Shown here in pieces: positions 16,777-27,936 of a DNA stretch of 64,000 nucleotides. Source of the stretch: Glaciihabitans arcticus (GTDB lineage: Bacteria; Actinomycetota; Actinomycetes; Actinomycetales; Microbacteriaceae); assembly GCF_004310685.1 (NCBI RefSeq), contig NZ_SISG01000001.1, positions 1,426,001 through 1,490,000 on the forward strand, read 5' to 3'. The first letter of the stretch is position 1; each line of letters starts with the position of its first letter. The notes under the pieces are model-generated. The model was not told the DNA's origin. It did not search any database and saw only the letters and a list, made by a program, of their open reading frames with translations. A program made the position numbers and the translations under genes.

Positions 16777-17130
16777 ATGATCGACGACATCCCCGCCAAC
16801 GAGTTCGAGAAACTCGTGATCGACGAACTCGACGCGCTGCCCGACGAGATGGTCGACGACCTCGACAACGTCGTCTTCGTGACCGAGGACCGCCCCGAGG
16901 ACGGATCGCTCGACCTCCTGGGTCTCTACGATGGCGTCGCCCTCACCGAGCGTGGGCAGTACGGGTTCGGCGAGCTGCCCGACCGCATCATCCTGTACCG
17001 CGAACCGCTCCTCGCCATCGCCGTGGATCTCGACGACCTCAAGGATCAGATCCACGTCACCCTCGTGCACGAGATCGCGCACTTCTACGGTCTCGACGAC
17101 GACCAGCTGCACGAGCTCGGCTGGGCCTAG
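16777..17130 (+). CDS. Zincin-like metallopeptidase family protein
   Basis: 117 residues. Contains the zinc-binding motif HEIAH at residues 98-102 with the downstream acid region GLDDDQLHELGW, matching the compact actinobacterial zincin family (DUF1025/PF06262). N-terminal half is very acidic (DELDALPDEMVDDLDN). GAGGAGTGAGAA precedes the ATG at 16777. Third gene of the clpS-DUF2017 operon. A protease role is inferred from the motif only. Confidence 0.88.
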   Translation: MIDDIPANEFEKLVIDELDALPDEMVDDLDNVVFVTEDRPEDGSLDLLGLYDGVALTERGQYGFGELPDRIILYREPLLAIAVDLDDLKDQIHVTLVHEIAHFYGLDDDQLHELGWA

Positions 17131-17131
17131 C

Positions 17132-17422
17132 TCAGCGACGGGTGCCCTGCCCCGTATTCTCGAGCATGGAATCCAGACTATCGGAGCCGTGCTGGTGCCC
17201 ACCCCGTGGCCAGTGCACCACGAGCAGCGTCAGCATCGCGAGGCAGGCGCCGGGCGTCAACAGCCAGATCGATATGCCGATCCAGGAGTAGAACCCTTCG
17301 GAGCCACGACTGTGCCCGAGTGCCCCGATGAGCAGAGCGACCATTCCCCCGACCACCGCAAGAGCGGCCACCACAAAACTCGTGCGAACGATAAAACCGG
17401 TGTCTTTCGGACTCTCATCCAT
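17132..17422 (-). CDS. Small two-helix membrane protein, unknown
   Basis: 96 residues. Two membrane helices (about 14-34 and 46-69, the second containing GISIWLLTPGACLAML). A His/Gly-rich loop (WPRGGHQHGSDS) follows on the presumed cytoplasmic side. Not recognised. It converges with the metallopeptidase gene, which ends one base away. Confidence 0.6.
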   Translation of the reverse strand: MDESPKDTGFIVRTSFVVAALAVVGGMVALLIGALGHSRGSEGFYSWIGISIWLLTPGACLAMLTLLVVHWPRGGHQHGSDSLDSMLENTGQGTRR

Positions 17423-17445
17423 GACAACCCCCTTACCTAGGTTTA

Positions 17446-17459
17446 CCCCCGTTCGGGGG
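17446..17459. terminator. Short hairpin between two minus-strand genes
   Basis: CCCCCG and CGGGGG pair over TT. No T-run follows on either strand, so termination is uncertain. Confidence 0.3.
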
Positions 17460-17494
17460 CCACGGCAAGAGGAAAGCGAGCGAAACTGAAAAAT

Positions 17495-18367
17495 CTAGCC
17501 TGTGACGAGGGGCAGTGCGGGGTCAGCGCTCCACTCCTCGAGTGAACCGTCATAGATGCGCACCGCCTTCTGCCCGATCGCAGCGAGCGTGAGGGCACCC
17601 GCCGAGGCGGAGATGCCACCACCGCAGTAGAGCAGCACCTCCGATGAGTTCTCCGCCACATCCACCCCGGCCGCGTCATAGGCGAGAATCAACTCGACCC
17701 GGCTCTTCAGAGTGCCGTTGCTGCCGAACAGGTCGCGACTCGAGACGTTGACGCTGTTCGGGATGCGACCTCGGCGCGCGTAGCGCGTGGCATCCGCACC
17801 CGTGAAGGACCCGGCCGGCAGGCTGCACACGAGGGGACGCTCGTCGTCCGCGGCGCGCTCGACGAGCTCCTCCTTGCTGACCCAGGCGCGTCGAACCGAC
17901 TCACCCTTCCACGGGCTCGAGGCGGGGCGGGGCGGGCGCTCCCCGGTCTCGACGGTGTGACCGCCCGCGGTCCACGCCTTGTAGCCGCCGTCGAGCACGC
18001 GGGCCGAGACGCCGATCCAACGCAGCAGGTACCACAGGCGGGCCGCCCACATCGTACCGGTCGTGTCGTAGATGACCACCTGGCTGTCGCGCGAGACGCC
18101 GAGCCGGGCGAGCTCATCCGCGATCTGCTGCGGTTCGGGATGCGCATAGTGCGTCGGCGCGTTGGTGTCGCTGAACTGCGTGGCGACGTCGACGTGCTGC
18201 GAGCCGGGGATGTGGCCGGCCAGCCAACGGTCGCGCCCTGGATTCATGCGGTAGTCGCCGTCGAATGCCGGAGCGTGCAGCTCGAGGCTCGCGTCGAACA
18301 CGATCGGCGGGTTCGGCTCGGCGAGAGCGTCGGACAGTTCGGACACGGAGATGAAGGGACCAGTCAC
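17495..18367 (-). CDS. Rhodanese-family sulfurtransferase (SseA-like)
   Basis: 290 residues with two rhodanese domains (about 5-135, inactive; 155-285, active). The catalytic loop of the second domain is LLYCGGGISASAG with the persulfide-forming Cys. The first domain has YDTTGTM instead, as in normal two-domain enzymes. The CGGG loop is closer to mercaptopyruvate sulfurtransferase than to classical CRKG rhodanese. The GTG start overlaps the stop of the kinase gene by 4 bases, making it the last gene of the TPP-riboswitch operon. It might supply sulfur for thiazole synthesis. Confidence 0.85.
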   Translation of the reverse strand: MTGPFISVSELSDALAEPNPPIVFDASLELHAPAFDGDYRMNPGRDRWLAGHIPGSQHVDVATQFSDTNAPTHYAHPEPQQIADELARLGVSRDSQVVIYDTTGTMWAARLWYLLRWIGVSARVLDGGYKAWTAGGHTVETGERPPRPASSPWKGESVRRAWVSKEELVERAADDERPLVCSLPAGSFTGADATRYARRGRIPNSVNVSSRDLFGSNGTLKSRVELILAYDAAGVDVAENSSEVLLYCGGGISASAGALTLAAIGQKAVRIYDGSLEEWSADPALPLVTG

Positions 18368-18897
18368 CCGTCCACTCTCGCAGGGTCGAGCACGGCGCGC
18401 CACCGTTCGACGTCGCGTGTCACGGCGTCGATCACGTTGCGCCCGTCGATGCTCTCGTCGGCGAGGGTGATCGGCAGTTCACGCACGATGAACGACCACT
18501 CCTGCGCCGCCCAGCGGTCCCAGTGCGGGGCGTACAGCTCGCCGTCCCGCTCGAGAGCCCGCCGCTTGCGGGTCGCGTCGTCGAGGGTGACCCACACGCC
18601 GTGGTCGGCGAGCTCGCGGTTCGCGCGGGACAGCGCTCCGCACCCCTCCACGATGAGCGGCTGCGACAGGTCGACTTCACGCCAGTCGCCGGGTCGGGAT
18701 GACGCCCAATCCCACTCCCGCCACCGCCCGTCGGTCAACATCGACGTCACAGCCCGGCTGCCGGCCTCGAGTCCTCCCCAGCCGGGGTAGAGCGCGTCCA
18801 TCCGCACGAGCTGGGCGCCGGTGAGGTCGCGCAGGGCGGTCGCGAGCTCGGTCTTGCCGGATCCTGACCGGCCGTCGATGAGCAGGATGGGACTCAC
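18364..18897 (-). CDS. P-loop small-molecule kinase-like protein (uridine-kinase fold)
   Basis: 177 residues. Walker A GRSGSGKTEL at about residues 9-18, an acidic substrate-side residue in LVRMDALYPGWGG, Walker-B-like LIVEGCGALS, and an Arg-rich lid (DDATRKRRALERDG). The fold resembles uridine kinase/ATP-binding proteins. It sits in the thiamine-import operon with 4-base overlaps on both sides. A role in phosphorylating imported thiamine or a thiamine precursor is an inference; the substrate is unknown. Confidence 0.75.
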   Translation of the reverse strand: MSPILLIDGRSGSGKTELATALRDLTGAQLVRMDALYPGWGGLEAGSRAVTSMLTDGRWREWDWASSRPGDWREVDLSQPLIVEGCGALSRANRELADHGVWVTLDDATRKRRALERDGELYAPHWDRWAAQEWSFIVRELPITLADESIDGRNVIDAVTRDVERWRAVLDPARVDG

Positions 18898-19595
18898 GGC
18901 AACCCCAGGAACCGCGCGACGGCGGGGGTGGCCGGCGCGTCTCGCAGCTCGGCCGGCGTGCCCAACTGCACGAGGCGTCCGGCCATGAGCACGGCGACCC
19001 GGTCGGCGACCGCGAACGCCTCGTCCTGGTCGTGGGTGACGAACAGCGCGGTCTGGCTTGTGGAGGACAGGATCGCGCGCAGGTCGGCGGCCAGCCGGGT
19101 GCGCAGTTCGCGGTCGAGGGAAGAGAGCGGTTCATCCAGAAGCAGCAGGCGTGGCGAGGCGGCCAGCGACCGGGCGAGCGCGACCCGCTGCTGTTCACCG
19201 CCGGAGAGCTCGGTGACCCGGCGCTCCTCGAACCCGGACAGGCCGACCAGCGCCAGCAACTCGGTCACCCGCGCCTCGGCCGGCACGCGTCGCACGCGCA
19301 GCGCATAGCCCACGTTCTGCGCGACCGACTGGTGGGTGAACAGCTGCCCGTCCTGGAACATCAGAGCGAAGCCGCGCTCGTGCACGGGCACGCCGGCGAG
19401 GTCGTCGCCGTCCCAGGAGATCGAGCCCGACCCCAGCGGCTCGAGGCCGCAGATGGCGCGCAGCAGTGTGGACTTTCCACCGCCGGATGGCCCGAGAAGC
19501 CCGAGCACCTCCCCCGACGCGACGGTCAGCGAGACGTCGTCGACGACAAGGGTGCGGTCGAGCGTGACCGAGACGTGCTCCACGGAGAGTGACAT
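18894..19595 (-). CDS. thiQ: ABC transporter ATP-binding protein, thiamine type
   Basis: 233 residues. Full ABC ATPase: Walker A GPSGGGKST, Q-loop LMFQDGQLFTH, signature LSGGEQQR, Walker B LLLLDEPLSSLD, H-loop FVTHDQDE. It drives uptake with the permease encoded just upstream, whose stop it overlaps by one base (TGATG). The thiamine assignment comes from the riboswitch and the binding protein; sequence alone would allow an iron or sulfate type. Confidence 0.88.
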   Translation of the reverse strand: MSLSVEHVSVTLDRTLVVDDVSLTVASGEVLGLLGPSGGGKSTLLRAICGLEPLGSGSISWDGDDLAGVPVHERGFALMFQDGQLFTHQSVAQNVGYALRVRRVPAEARVTELLALVGLSGFEERRVTELSGGEQQRVALARSLAASPRLLLLDEPLSSLDRELRTRLAADLRAILSSTSQTALFVTHDQDEAFAVADRVAVLMAGRLVQLGTPAELRDAPATPAVARFLGLP

Positions 19596-21238
19596 CAGAA
19601 GGCTCCAATCGTGCCGACGCGCAGGCGTTCGACGAGGGCGATGACCAGCACGGTGACCGCGGCGAGCACGACGGCGGCCGCGATGGCCATGCCGAAGTTG
19701 TCGCCGCCCGGCAGTCCGATCAGCCGGAAGATCACGACCGGCAGCGTCGGGCGGTCGGGTCGGCTGAGAAAGCTGGTCGCGCCGAACTCGCCGAGGGCGA
19801 CCGCGAAGGCGAGTCCGGATGCCGCGAGCGCGGGTCGCGCGACGACGGCAAGATCCACGTCCCGCATGACCCGCCACGGCGCCGATCCGAGCACCGCCGC
19901 CGCCTCCCGCAACCGTGGGTCGATGCCCCGCAGAATCGGAAGCACGGTGCGCACGACGAGCGGCAGGGCCACGAGCGCCTGCGCGATCGGCACAAGGATC
20001 GGTGAGGAGCGCAGGTCGAGCGGTGGCTGGTTGAGGGTGATGAGGAACCCGAATCCCACGGTTACCGCCGAGACGCCGAGCGGCAACATCAGTGCCCCGT
20101 CGAACCACTCGAGGGCGCGGCGACCACGCGCGCTGCGCGGTGTGCGGGAGAGCACCAGGGATGCGCACAGTCCGATGACGACCGCGAGCACCGTCGCCTG
20201 TGCCGCCGCTGCGAGAGAGTTGCCGAGCGCCGTCCAGACGGGCACAACGAGCGCGTTGCGAGTGCCTGTTCCGGAGAGGGCGAGGTAGTTGCCGAGCCCC
20301 CAGCCATCGCGCGTCTGGAGCGATCGAAGAAGCAGCGACACGATCGGCAGTGCGAGCAGGAGGGCGGTGACCACAGCGACGGCAATGGGGAGCGCATCCG
20401 ATCGACGCGGCGGCCGGGAGGAGAGCCGAGCCGCGACTCGACGCTGCGCCGTGCTGCGACCTCGCGCGCGGGCGGCGAGCAGCAGCATCCCGAACACGAC
20501 GATGAGCTGGGTGATGGAGAGCACACTCGCGGCTCTCAGGTCGAGGAACTGGGTGGTGAGCAGCCAGATCTCGGTCTCGATGGTGCCGAAGCGGGTGCCG
20601 CCGAGCACGAGCACGACCCCGAACGCGGTCGAGCAGAACAGGAAGACGATGGACGCGGCCGCCACGATAGAGCCCGACAGGCGGGGAATTGTGATGGTCA
20701 GGAATACCCGAACGGGGCCGGCGCCGAGTACACGGGCCGCCTCCTCCTGACGGGAGTCGAGTCCTTCCCAGGTGCCGCCCACGGTGCGCACGACAACGGC
20801 GATGTTGAAGAATACGAGGGCCAGCAGGATCGCGGGAAAGGTGCCGTCGAGCTGCAGGAACCCGAGCAGGCCGCCCTCGCGCAGCAGGGTCCTGAAGGCG
20901 ACTCCAACGACCACCGTCGGCAGAACGAACGGCACTATGACAAGAGCGCGCAACAGCCCCCGCCCACGAAATCGCAGGCGGTAGAGCACGTGCGCGATCG
21001 GCAGCCCGACCAGCACGCAGACGACCGACGCGATCGCGGCCTGCGCGAGGGTGAGGCCGATCAGCCGCAGCGTACGTGGCCGGGTGAGCACCTCGAGCAG
21101 CGGCCCCTCGCCGAACAGCCCGCGGCCGATGATCGCGAGCACCGGCCAGACGAAGAACACCGCGAGGAACGCGAGGGGCACGCCGACGCCGAGCACCATC
21201 CACAGGACGGAGCCCGGTCGCCGGCGCGCCAAGGACAT
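19595..21238 (-). CDS. thiP: ABC transporter permease (fused two-repeat), thiamine type
   Basis: 547 residues, about twelve membrane helices in two BPD_transp_1 halves, as in ThiP/FbpB permeases. The EAA loops read EEAARVLGAGPVRVFLTITIP (about 170) and REAAAVLGSAPWRVMRDVDL (about 455); both halves are intact. The ATG at 21236-21238 (MSLARRRPGSV) overlaps the binding-protein stop by one base, so it is preferred over an in-frame ATG 12 codons upstream. It forms the membrane channel for the substrate captured by the lipoprotein. Confidence 0.88.
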   Translation of the reverse strand: MSLARRRPGSVLWMVLGVGVPLAFLAVFFVWPVLAIIGRGLFGEGPLLEVLTRPRTLRLIGLTLAQAAIASVVCVLVGLPIAHVLYRLRFRGRGLLRALVIVPFVLPTVVVGVAFRTLLREGGLLGFLQLDGTFPAILLALVFFNIAVVVRTVGGTWEGLDSRQEEAARVLGAGPVRVFLTITIPRLSGSIVAAASIVFLFCSTAFGVVLVLGGTRFGTIETEIWLLTTQFLDLRAASVLSITQLIVVFGMLLLAARARGRSTAQRRVAARLSSRPPRRSDALPIAVAVVTALLLALPIVSLLLRSLQTRDGWGLGNYLALSGTGTRNALVVPVWTALGNSLAAAAQATVLAVVIGLCASLVLSRTPRSARGRRALEWFDGALMLPLGVSAVTVGFGFLITLNQPPLDLRSSPILVPIAQALVALPLVVRTVLPILRGIDPRLREAAAVLGSAPWRVMRDVDLAVVARPALAASGLAFAVALGEFGATSFLSRPDRPTLPVVIFRLIGLPGGDNFGMAIAAAVVLAAVTVLVIALVERLRVGTIGAF

Positions 21239-22287
21239 CACGGGGTGGCGATGGCCGCCCACTCGGCGAGCCATGTCTCACGGTTCGCGTCGATCTCCGC
21301 GGGCGAGATCACGTAGGGGTTCTCGGCGACCTTCGCGATTTCGGCCCAGCCCTCGGGCAGCGTCGCGGCGGCGTTCACCGGAAAGACGTACATGCTCTCG
21401 GGGATGTCGTTCTGCACGGTGGTCGAGAACAGGAAGTCGACGAGCTTGCCCGCGGCCTCCGGGTACTCGGTGCCGGCGATGACGCCCGCATACTCGGTCT
21501 GGCGGAAGCAGGTGTCGAGCAGGGCGCCGGTCGGAACCGTGCCGTCTTCCTGAACCTCGAACGGTGGCGACGAGGCGTAGGAGACGACGAGCGGCCGGTC
21601 CCCTTCGCTCGACGGCCCGGAGAAGTCGACGTAGTAGGCGTCACTCCAGCCCGCGTCGATCTTCACACCGTTGTCTACGAGCGAGGCCCAGTAGTCCTGC
21701 CATCCGGCGTCGTCGAAGGCGGCGATCGTCGCGAGCAGAAAGGCCAGACCTGGTGAGGATGACGTCGCCGCCGGCACAACCAGCAGGTCCTTGTACTTCG
21801 GGTCGGTGAGATCCTCGAGGGAGACCGGTTCGGCGATGCCGGCCTCGGCGAACCACTCGTGGTCCACATTGATGCACACGTCGCCGTTGTCGATCGGGGT
21901 GAGCTGTGCACCGCCCTGATCGGCGGGAAGCAGGTACGGATCCTCGGCCGGGGTCACGTCGCCGGACACGTAGTCGGCGAGCACGCCCTCCTTGACGGCC
22001 CGGCTCGCGAACGTGTTGTCGATGCCGAAGACCACGTCGCCGAGCGGGGAGTCCTTGGTGAGAACGAGCTTGTTCACGAGCTCGCCCGCGTCACCCGCGG
22101 CCTGCACCTCGACCTCGATGCCGGTCTGTTCGGTGAACTCGGCGAGGACGCCGTCGCTCAGCGCGAACGAGTCGTGGGTGACCAGAACGAGCTTGGCCGG
22201 GTCGGACCCCGGCGCGGGCGCGGGGCTGGAACATCCCGCGAGGGTGATGACGGCGATTGCCGCGATGACTGCATATTTCTTCTGCAC
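21238..22287 (-). CDS. thiB: Thiamine ABC transporter substrate-binding lipoprotein
   Basis: 349 residues. Lipobox TLAGC with Cys19. Type-II periplasmic-binding fold: KLVLVTHDSFALSDGVLAEFTEQTG is the N-terminal lobe seen in ThiB/TbpA proteins; later GDVVFGIDNTF, DHEWFAEAG, GLAFLLATIAAFDD and YYVDFSG follow. The GTG at 22285-22287 was chosen because GAAAGGG precedes it and it gives a clean signal peptide. The TPP riboswitch lies in its leader, which fixes the substrate as thiamine or a phosphate or precursor of it. Confidence 0.92.
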   Translation of the reverse strand: MQKKYAVIAAIAVITLAGCSSPAPAPGSDPAKLVLVTHDSFALSDGVLAEFTEQTGIEVEVQAAGDAGELVNKLVLTKDSPLGDVVFGIDNTFASRAVKEGVLADYVSGDVTPAEDPYLLPADQGGAQLTPIDNGDVCINVDHEWFAEAGIAEPVSLEDLTDPKYKDLLVVPAATSSSPGLAFLLATIAAFDDAGWQDYWASLVDNGVKIDAGWSDAYYVDFSGPSSEGDRPLVVSYASSPPFEVQEDGTVPTGALLDTCFRQTEYAGVIAGTEYPEAAGKLVDFLFSTTVQNDIPESMYVFPVNAAATLPEGWAEIAKVAENPYVISPAEIDANRETWLAEWAAIATP

Positions 22288-22329
22288 TGTGCGTGCCCTT
22301 TCATAGAGGGGCACGGGTTGTAAGAGATT

Positions 22330-22420
22330 GCCTCCCTGCGCTGGCATGATCCAGATCAGGTTCGACGGTCGAAGCTTGGAGAAGCTTCCTCTCAGCCCGG
22401 CTCACCGGACTCCCGTGTTC
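22330..22420 (-). promoter_or_regulatory. TPP riboswitch (THI element) controlling the thiamine-import operon
   Basis: Read on the minus strand: ACGGGAGTCCGG, then the conserved CTGAGAGGA pyrimidine-sensing loop (complement near 22386-22396), and the ACCTGATCTGGATCATGCCAGCGCAGGGA block split over 22332-22361. Both conserved sensor-helix cores are intact. It lies about 45 bases upstream of the thiB start, so TPP should repress the operon, probably at translation initiation since no T-run terminator is evident. Confidence 0.95.
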
Positions 22421-22475
22421 ATGTACAACCCTACCGGGCTATCGGGCACGTGCCCGAATTGCAGACACGTCCCGG

Positions 22476-23303
22476 TCAGGCGTCGGCGTCGGCGTTGGCG
22501 CGCCACTCCTGGCCCTTGCGGACCGCCTTGAGTGCGGGATACAGCGCGAGGAACAACCACATCGGCGCTCGCACCCCGAGGTTGCGCACGCCGTGGCGCT
22601 TGTAGGTGCGCTCAAAGCGCGTCACGTAGTAGTAGTAGTCGCGCGGTGAGTCGTCGATGCGACGGGCGGACATGCCGGTCACCATCGTCGGGACGTACTG
22701 CACGCGCAGGCTGTGCTCGTGCAGGTGCACGGAGATGTCGATGTCCTCGTGCAGTTCGTCGTCGACATCGCGGCACACTTCGGTGCGGATGACGTTCCAC
22801 GCCTCGGCCCGAAGCGCCATGTTGCTGCCGAACACGAAGTGGTACTCCCGCGCGAGCTTGATCATCACGCGACGAACGGTGTCGTCGGCCTTGAGCCCCC
22901 AGCGGCGCAGCGGCATGTCGTAGTAGATGACGGGGCCGGTGGCGGCGGAGACGAGCGGATCGGTGAACGCCCGCTGCACCTCCTCAACCCAGGTCGGCTC
23001 GAGCACGGAGTCCGCGTCGATGCGACCGATCACGTCCCCGCTGGCCCGATCGAGTCCCAGGTTGCGAGTGGGCACGAGCCCCTGCTCGTCGTTCTGGGTG
23101 ACGTAGAGCAGCGGGGCATCCGGAAACGCGATCTGCAGGGCGGCGACGATGGCGGCTGTGTTGTCGGTCGAGCGGTTGTCGACGACGATGATCTCGTGCG
23201 CGGGCACCGTCTGCTCGAGCGCCGCGAGCACACATGCCTTGATAGTCTCCTCTTCATTCCATGCGGGGATGACGATCGATACTGTCGGTAACGGCAGGAG
23301 CAT
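22476..23303 (-). CDS. Family-2 glycosyltransferase
   Basis: 275 residues. GT-A fold: VSIVIPAWNEEETIKAC at the N-terminus, VVDNRSTDNT, the metal-binding DxD-like GRIDADSVLEP, and EDIDISVHLHEH. One possible membrane-contact helix near the C-terminus (MWLFLALYPALKAV). Transfers a sugar from a nucleotide-sugar to an unknown acceptor. An in-frame GTG at 23345 would add 14 residues, but MLLPLPT with GGGTGGGCGG before it is the usual start type. It is transcribed divergently from glgX. Confidence 0.85.
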   Translation of the reverse strand: MLLPLPTVSIVIPAWNEEETIKACVLAALEQTVPAHEIIVVDNRSTDNTAAIVAALQIAFPDAPLLYVTQNDEQGLVPTRNLGLDRASGDVIGRIDADSVLEPTWVEEVQRAFTDPLVSAATGPVIYYDMPLRRWGLKADDTVRRVMIKLAREYHFVFGSNMALRAEAWNVIRTEVCRDVDDELHEDIDISVHLHEHSLRVQYVPTMVTGMSARRIDDSPRDYYYYVTRFERTYKRHGVRNLGVRAPMWLFLALYPALKAVRKGQEWRANADADA

Positions 23304-23410
23304 GCCGCCCACCCTAATCGCACCCGGCGAATTCTTAGGGTTCACCCCGCATCTACGTGTATGTCACTCATTCGGCGGGCGGCCCGAATGGGGGCCAGTA
23401 CCGTTGGAGC

Positions 23411-25629
<2,219 letters not shown>

Positions 25630-25633
<4 letters not shown>

Positions 25634-27936
25634 GCATGGCGAGGGTTCCGGCATCCACCTATCGCCTGCAGCTGACCGCCGACTTCCCGCTGCAGGCCGC
25701 GAGCGAGCTCGTCGACTACCTGACCGGGCTCGGAATCGACTGGGTCTATCTCTCCCCCGTGCTGCAGGCGACGAAGGGATCGACGCACGGCTACGACGTC
25801 GTCGACCACTCGACCATCGATGTGGAGCGCGGTGGCGCCGAGGGGCTCGAGCTGCTGTCGAAGGCCGCGCACGATGCGGGGCACGGTGTGCTCATCGACG
25901 TGGTTCCGAACCACGTGGGCGTCTCCGACCCGAGCCAGAACGCCTGGTGGTGGGATGTGCTGAAGCACGGCCGGGATTCCCGCTACGCCGAGGCCTTCGA
26001 CATCGACTGGGACTTCGCACCCCGTCTGCGTATACCGGTGCTCGGTGACGACGAGACGCTGGAGGTCGTCGGCGACGAACTGCACTACTTCGACAACCAC
26101 TACCCGATCGCGCCGGGCACCGCCGACGACGGTGCGGATGCCGCCACCGTGCACTCGCGCCAGCACTACGAGCTCGTGCACTGGCGTCGCGCCGACGCGG
26201 AACTCAGCTATCGACGGTTCTTCGCGGTCAACACTCTCGCCGCCATCCGCGTCGAGGTGCCGTGGGTCTTCGACGAGTCACACGAGCAGATCGTGCGCTG
26301 GGTGCGCGAGGGCATCGCGGACGGCCTCCGGATCGACCATCCCGACGGCCTGCAGGACCCGGGTGGCTATCTCGACACCCTCGCCGCGGCGACGGGCGAC
26401 ACCTACGTGCTGGTCGAGAAGATCCTCGAGGGTGAGGAGCAGCTGCCCGCCTTCTGGCCGGTCGCCGGCACCACCGGCTACGACGCCCTGGCCGACGTCG
26501 ACCGTATCCTCGTCGATCGCGCGGGGCGCTCCGCCCTCGACGCGATCGACAACGAGCTGCGCGGCCGCGCCCAGCCGCTCGAGTGGGCGACGCTGATCCG
26601 TCGCACCAAGCGCGCGATCGCGGACGGCATCCTGCACTCGGAGGTGCTGCGCATCGAGCGCGACATCGCGCGCAATCACAAGACCACCGAGCACACCGCC
26701 GACGCCCTCGCCGAGCTGCTCGCCTGCTTCCCGGTCTACCGGAGCTATCTGCCCTCGGGCCTCGAGCATCTGCACGAGGCCGCCGACCTCGCCTGCCGCG
26801 CGCGCCCCGAGCTCACCGCGACGATCGAGTCGCTCATCCCTGTGCTCTCCGACCCCGCCGAGCCGGCCGCGATCCGCTTCCAGCAGACCTCGGGCATGGT
26901 GATGGCCAAGGGCGTCGAGGACACCGCGTTCTACCGCTATACGCGCCTGACCTCCCTGACCGAGGTGGGTGCCGACCCGAGCGAGTTCTCGATCGGCGTC
27001 GAGGAGTTCCACCGCCGCCAGCTCGATCGACAGGCGCGTTTTCCTGCGTCGATGACCACGCTCTCGACCCACGACACAAAGCGCGGCGAGGATACCCGGG
27101 CACGCATCACCGTGCTGTCCGAACTCCCGGAGGAGTGGTCGACGACACTCGGCCAGCTGCGCGAGCGTGCCCCGCTCGGCGACGGCCCGCTCGAGAACCT
27201 GCTCTGGGAGTCGATCGTCGGCGCGTGGCCCGCCTCCGCCGACCGCCTGCACGACTACGCGACGAAGGCCAGCCGCGAGGCGGGCATGTCCACTAACTGG
27301 ACCGAGCCGAACGAAGAGTTCGAAACGAGGATGCACGCGCTCATCGACAGCGCGTTCGACGGCGACCTCGTGAACGAGTTCGTGTCCCGTGTCGCCCCGT
27401 ACGGCTGGTCGAACTCGCTCTCGGCGAAGCTCATCCAACTCACCGCCCCGGGAGTCCCCGACGTGTACCAGGGCAGCGAGCTCTGGGAGACGAGCCTCGT
27501 CGACCCCGACAACCGCCGTGCTGTGGATTACGACATCCGCCGCCTGTACCTCGAGGCCATCGACGCGGGCGCGCACCCGCCCATCGATGAAACGGGGGCG
27601 GCGAAGCTGCTCGTCACGAGCCGCGCGCTACGTCTGCGCCGGGACCGGCCGGAGCTGTTCACCCGATACGCACCGCTCGAAGCGCTCGGCACCGCCGCGC
27701 GTCACGCGGTCGTGTTCGATCGCGGCGGCGCCGTGACCGTCGCCACCCGCCTTCCGGTCGGGCTGGAGAAGTCCGGCGGCTGGGGCGACACGATCATCAC
27801 CGTGCCCGGGCGCCCGCACATCGACGTTCTGACCGGCATCGAGTACGAAGGCGGCGGTATTCCGCTCGCCACCCTGCTTGCCCGGTATCCCGTCGCATTG
27901 CTTGCACCGATGGACCACGAGGAGTCGGCATCATGA
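25630..27936 (+). CDS. treY: Maltooligosyltrehalose synthase TreY
   Basis: 768 residues. GH13_26 intramolecular transglucosidase that turns the reducing-end glucose of maltodextrins into alpha,alpha-1,1 (trehalose-type) linkage. N-terminal [16 protein letters not shown] is diagnostic. Others: [10 protein letters not shown], catalytic [10 protein letters not shown] (Asp near residue 236), [26 protein letters not shown]-type block near 475, and [12 protein letters not shown]. The ATG at 25630 overlaps the glgX stop. Second gene in glgX-treY-treZ. Confidence 0.96.

Noticed and set aside
18894-21281. Apparent 795-residue fusion of an Arg-rich region with the thiQ ATPase
   Set aside because: The part before residue about 562 is another frame of the permease gene; the ATPase has its own start overlapping the permease stop.
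22443-22456. 14-base palindrome CGGGCACGTGCCCG
   Set aside because: Lies between the glycosyltransferase stop and the riboswitch; no T-run and no matching second site, so I could not call terminator or operator.
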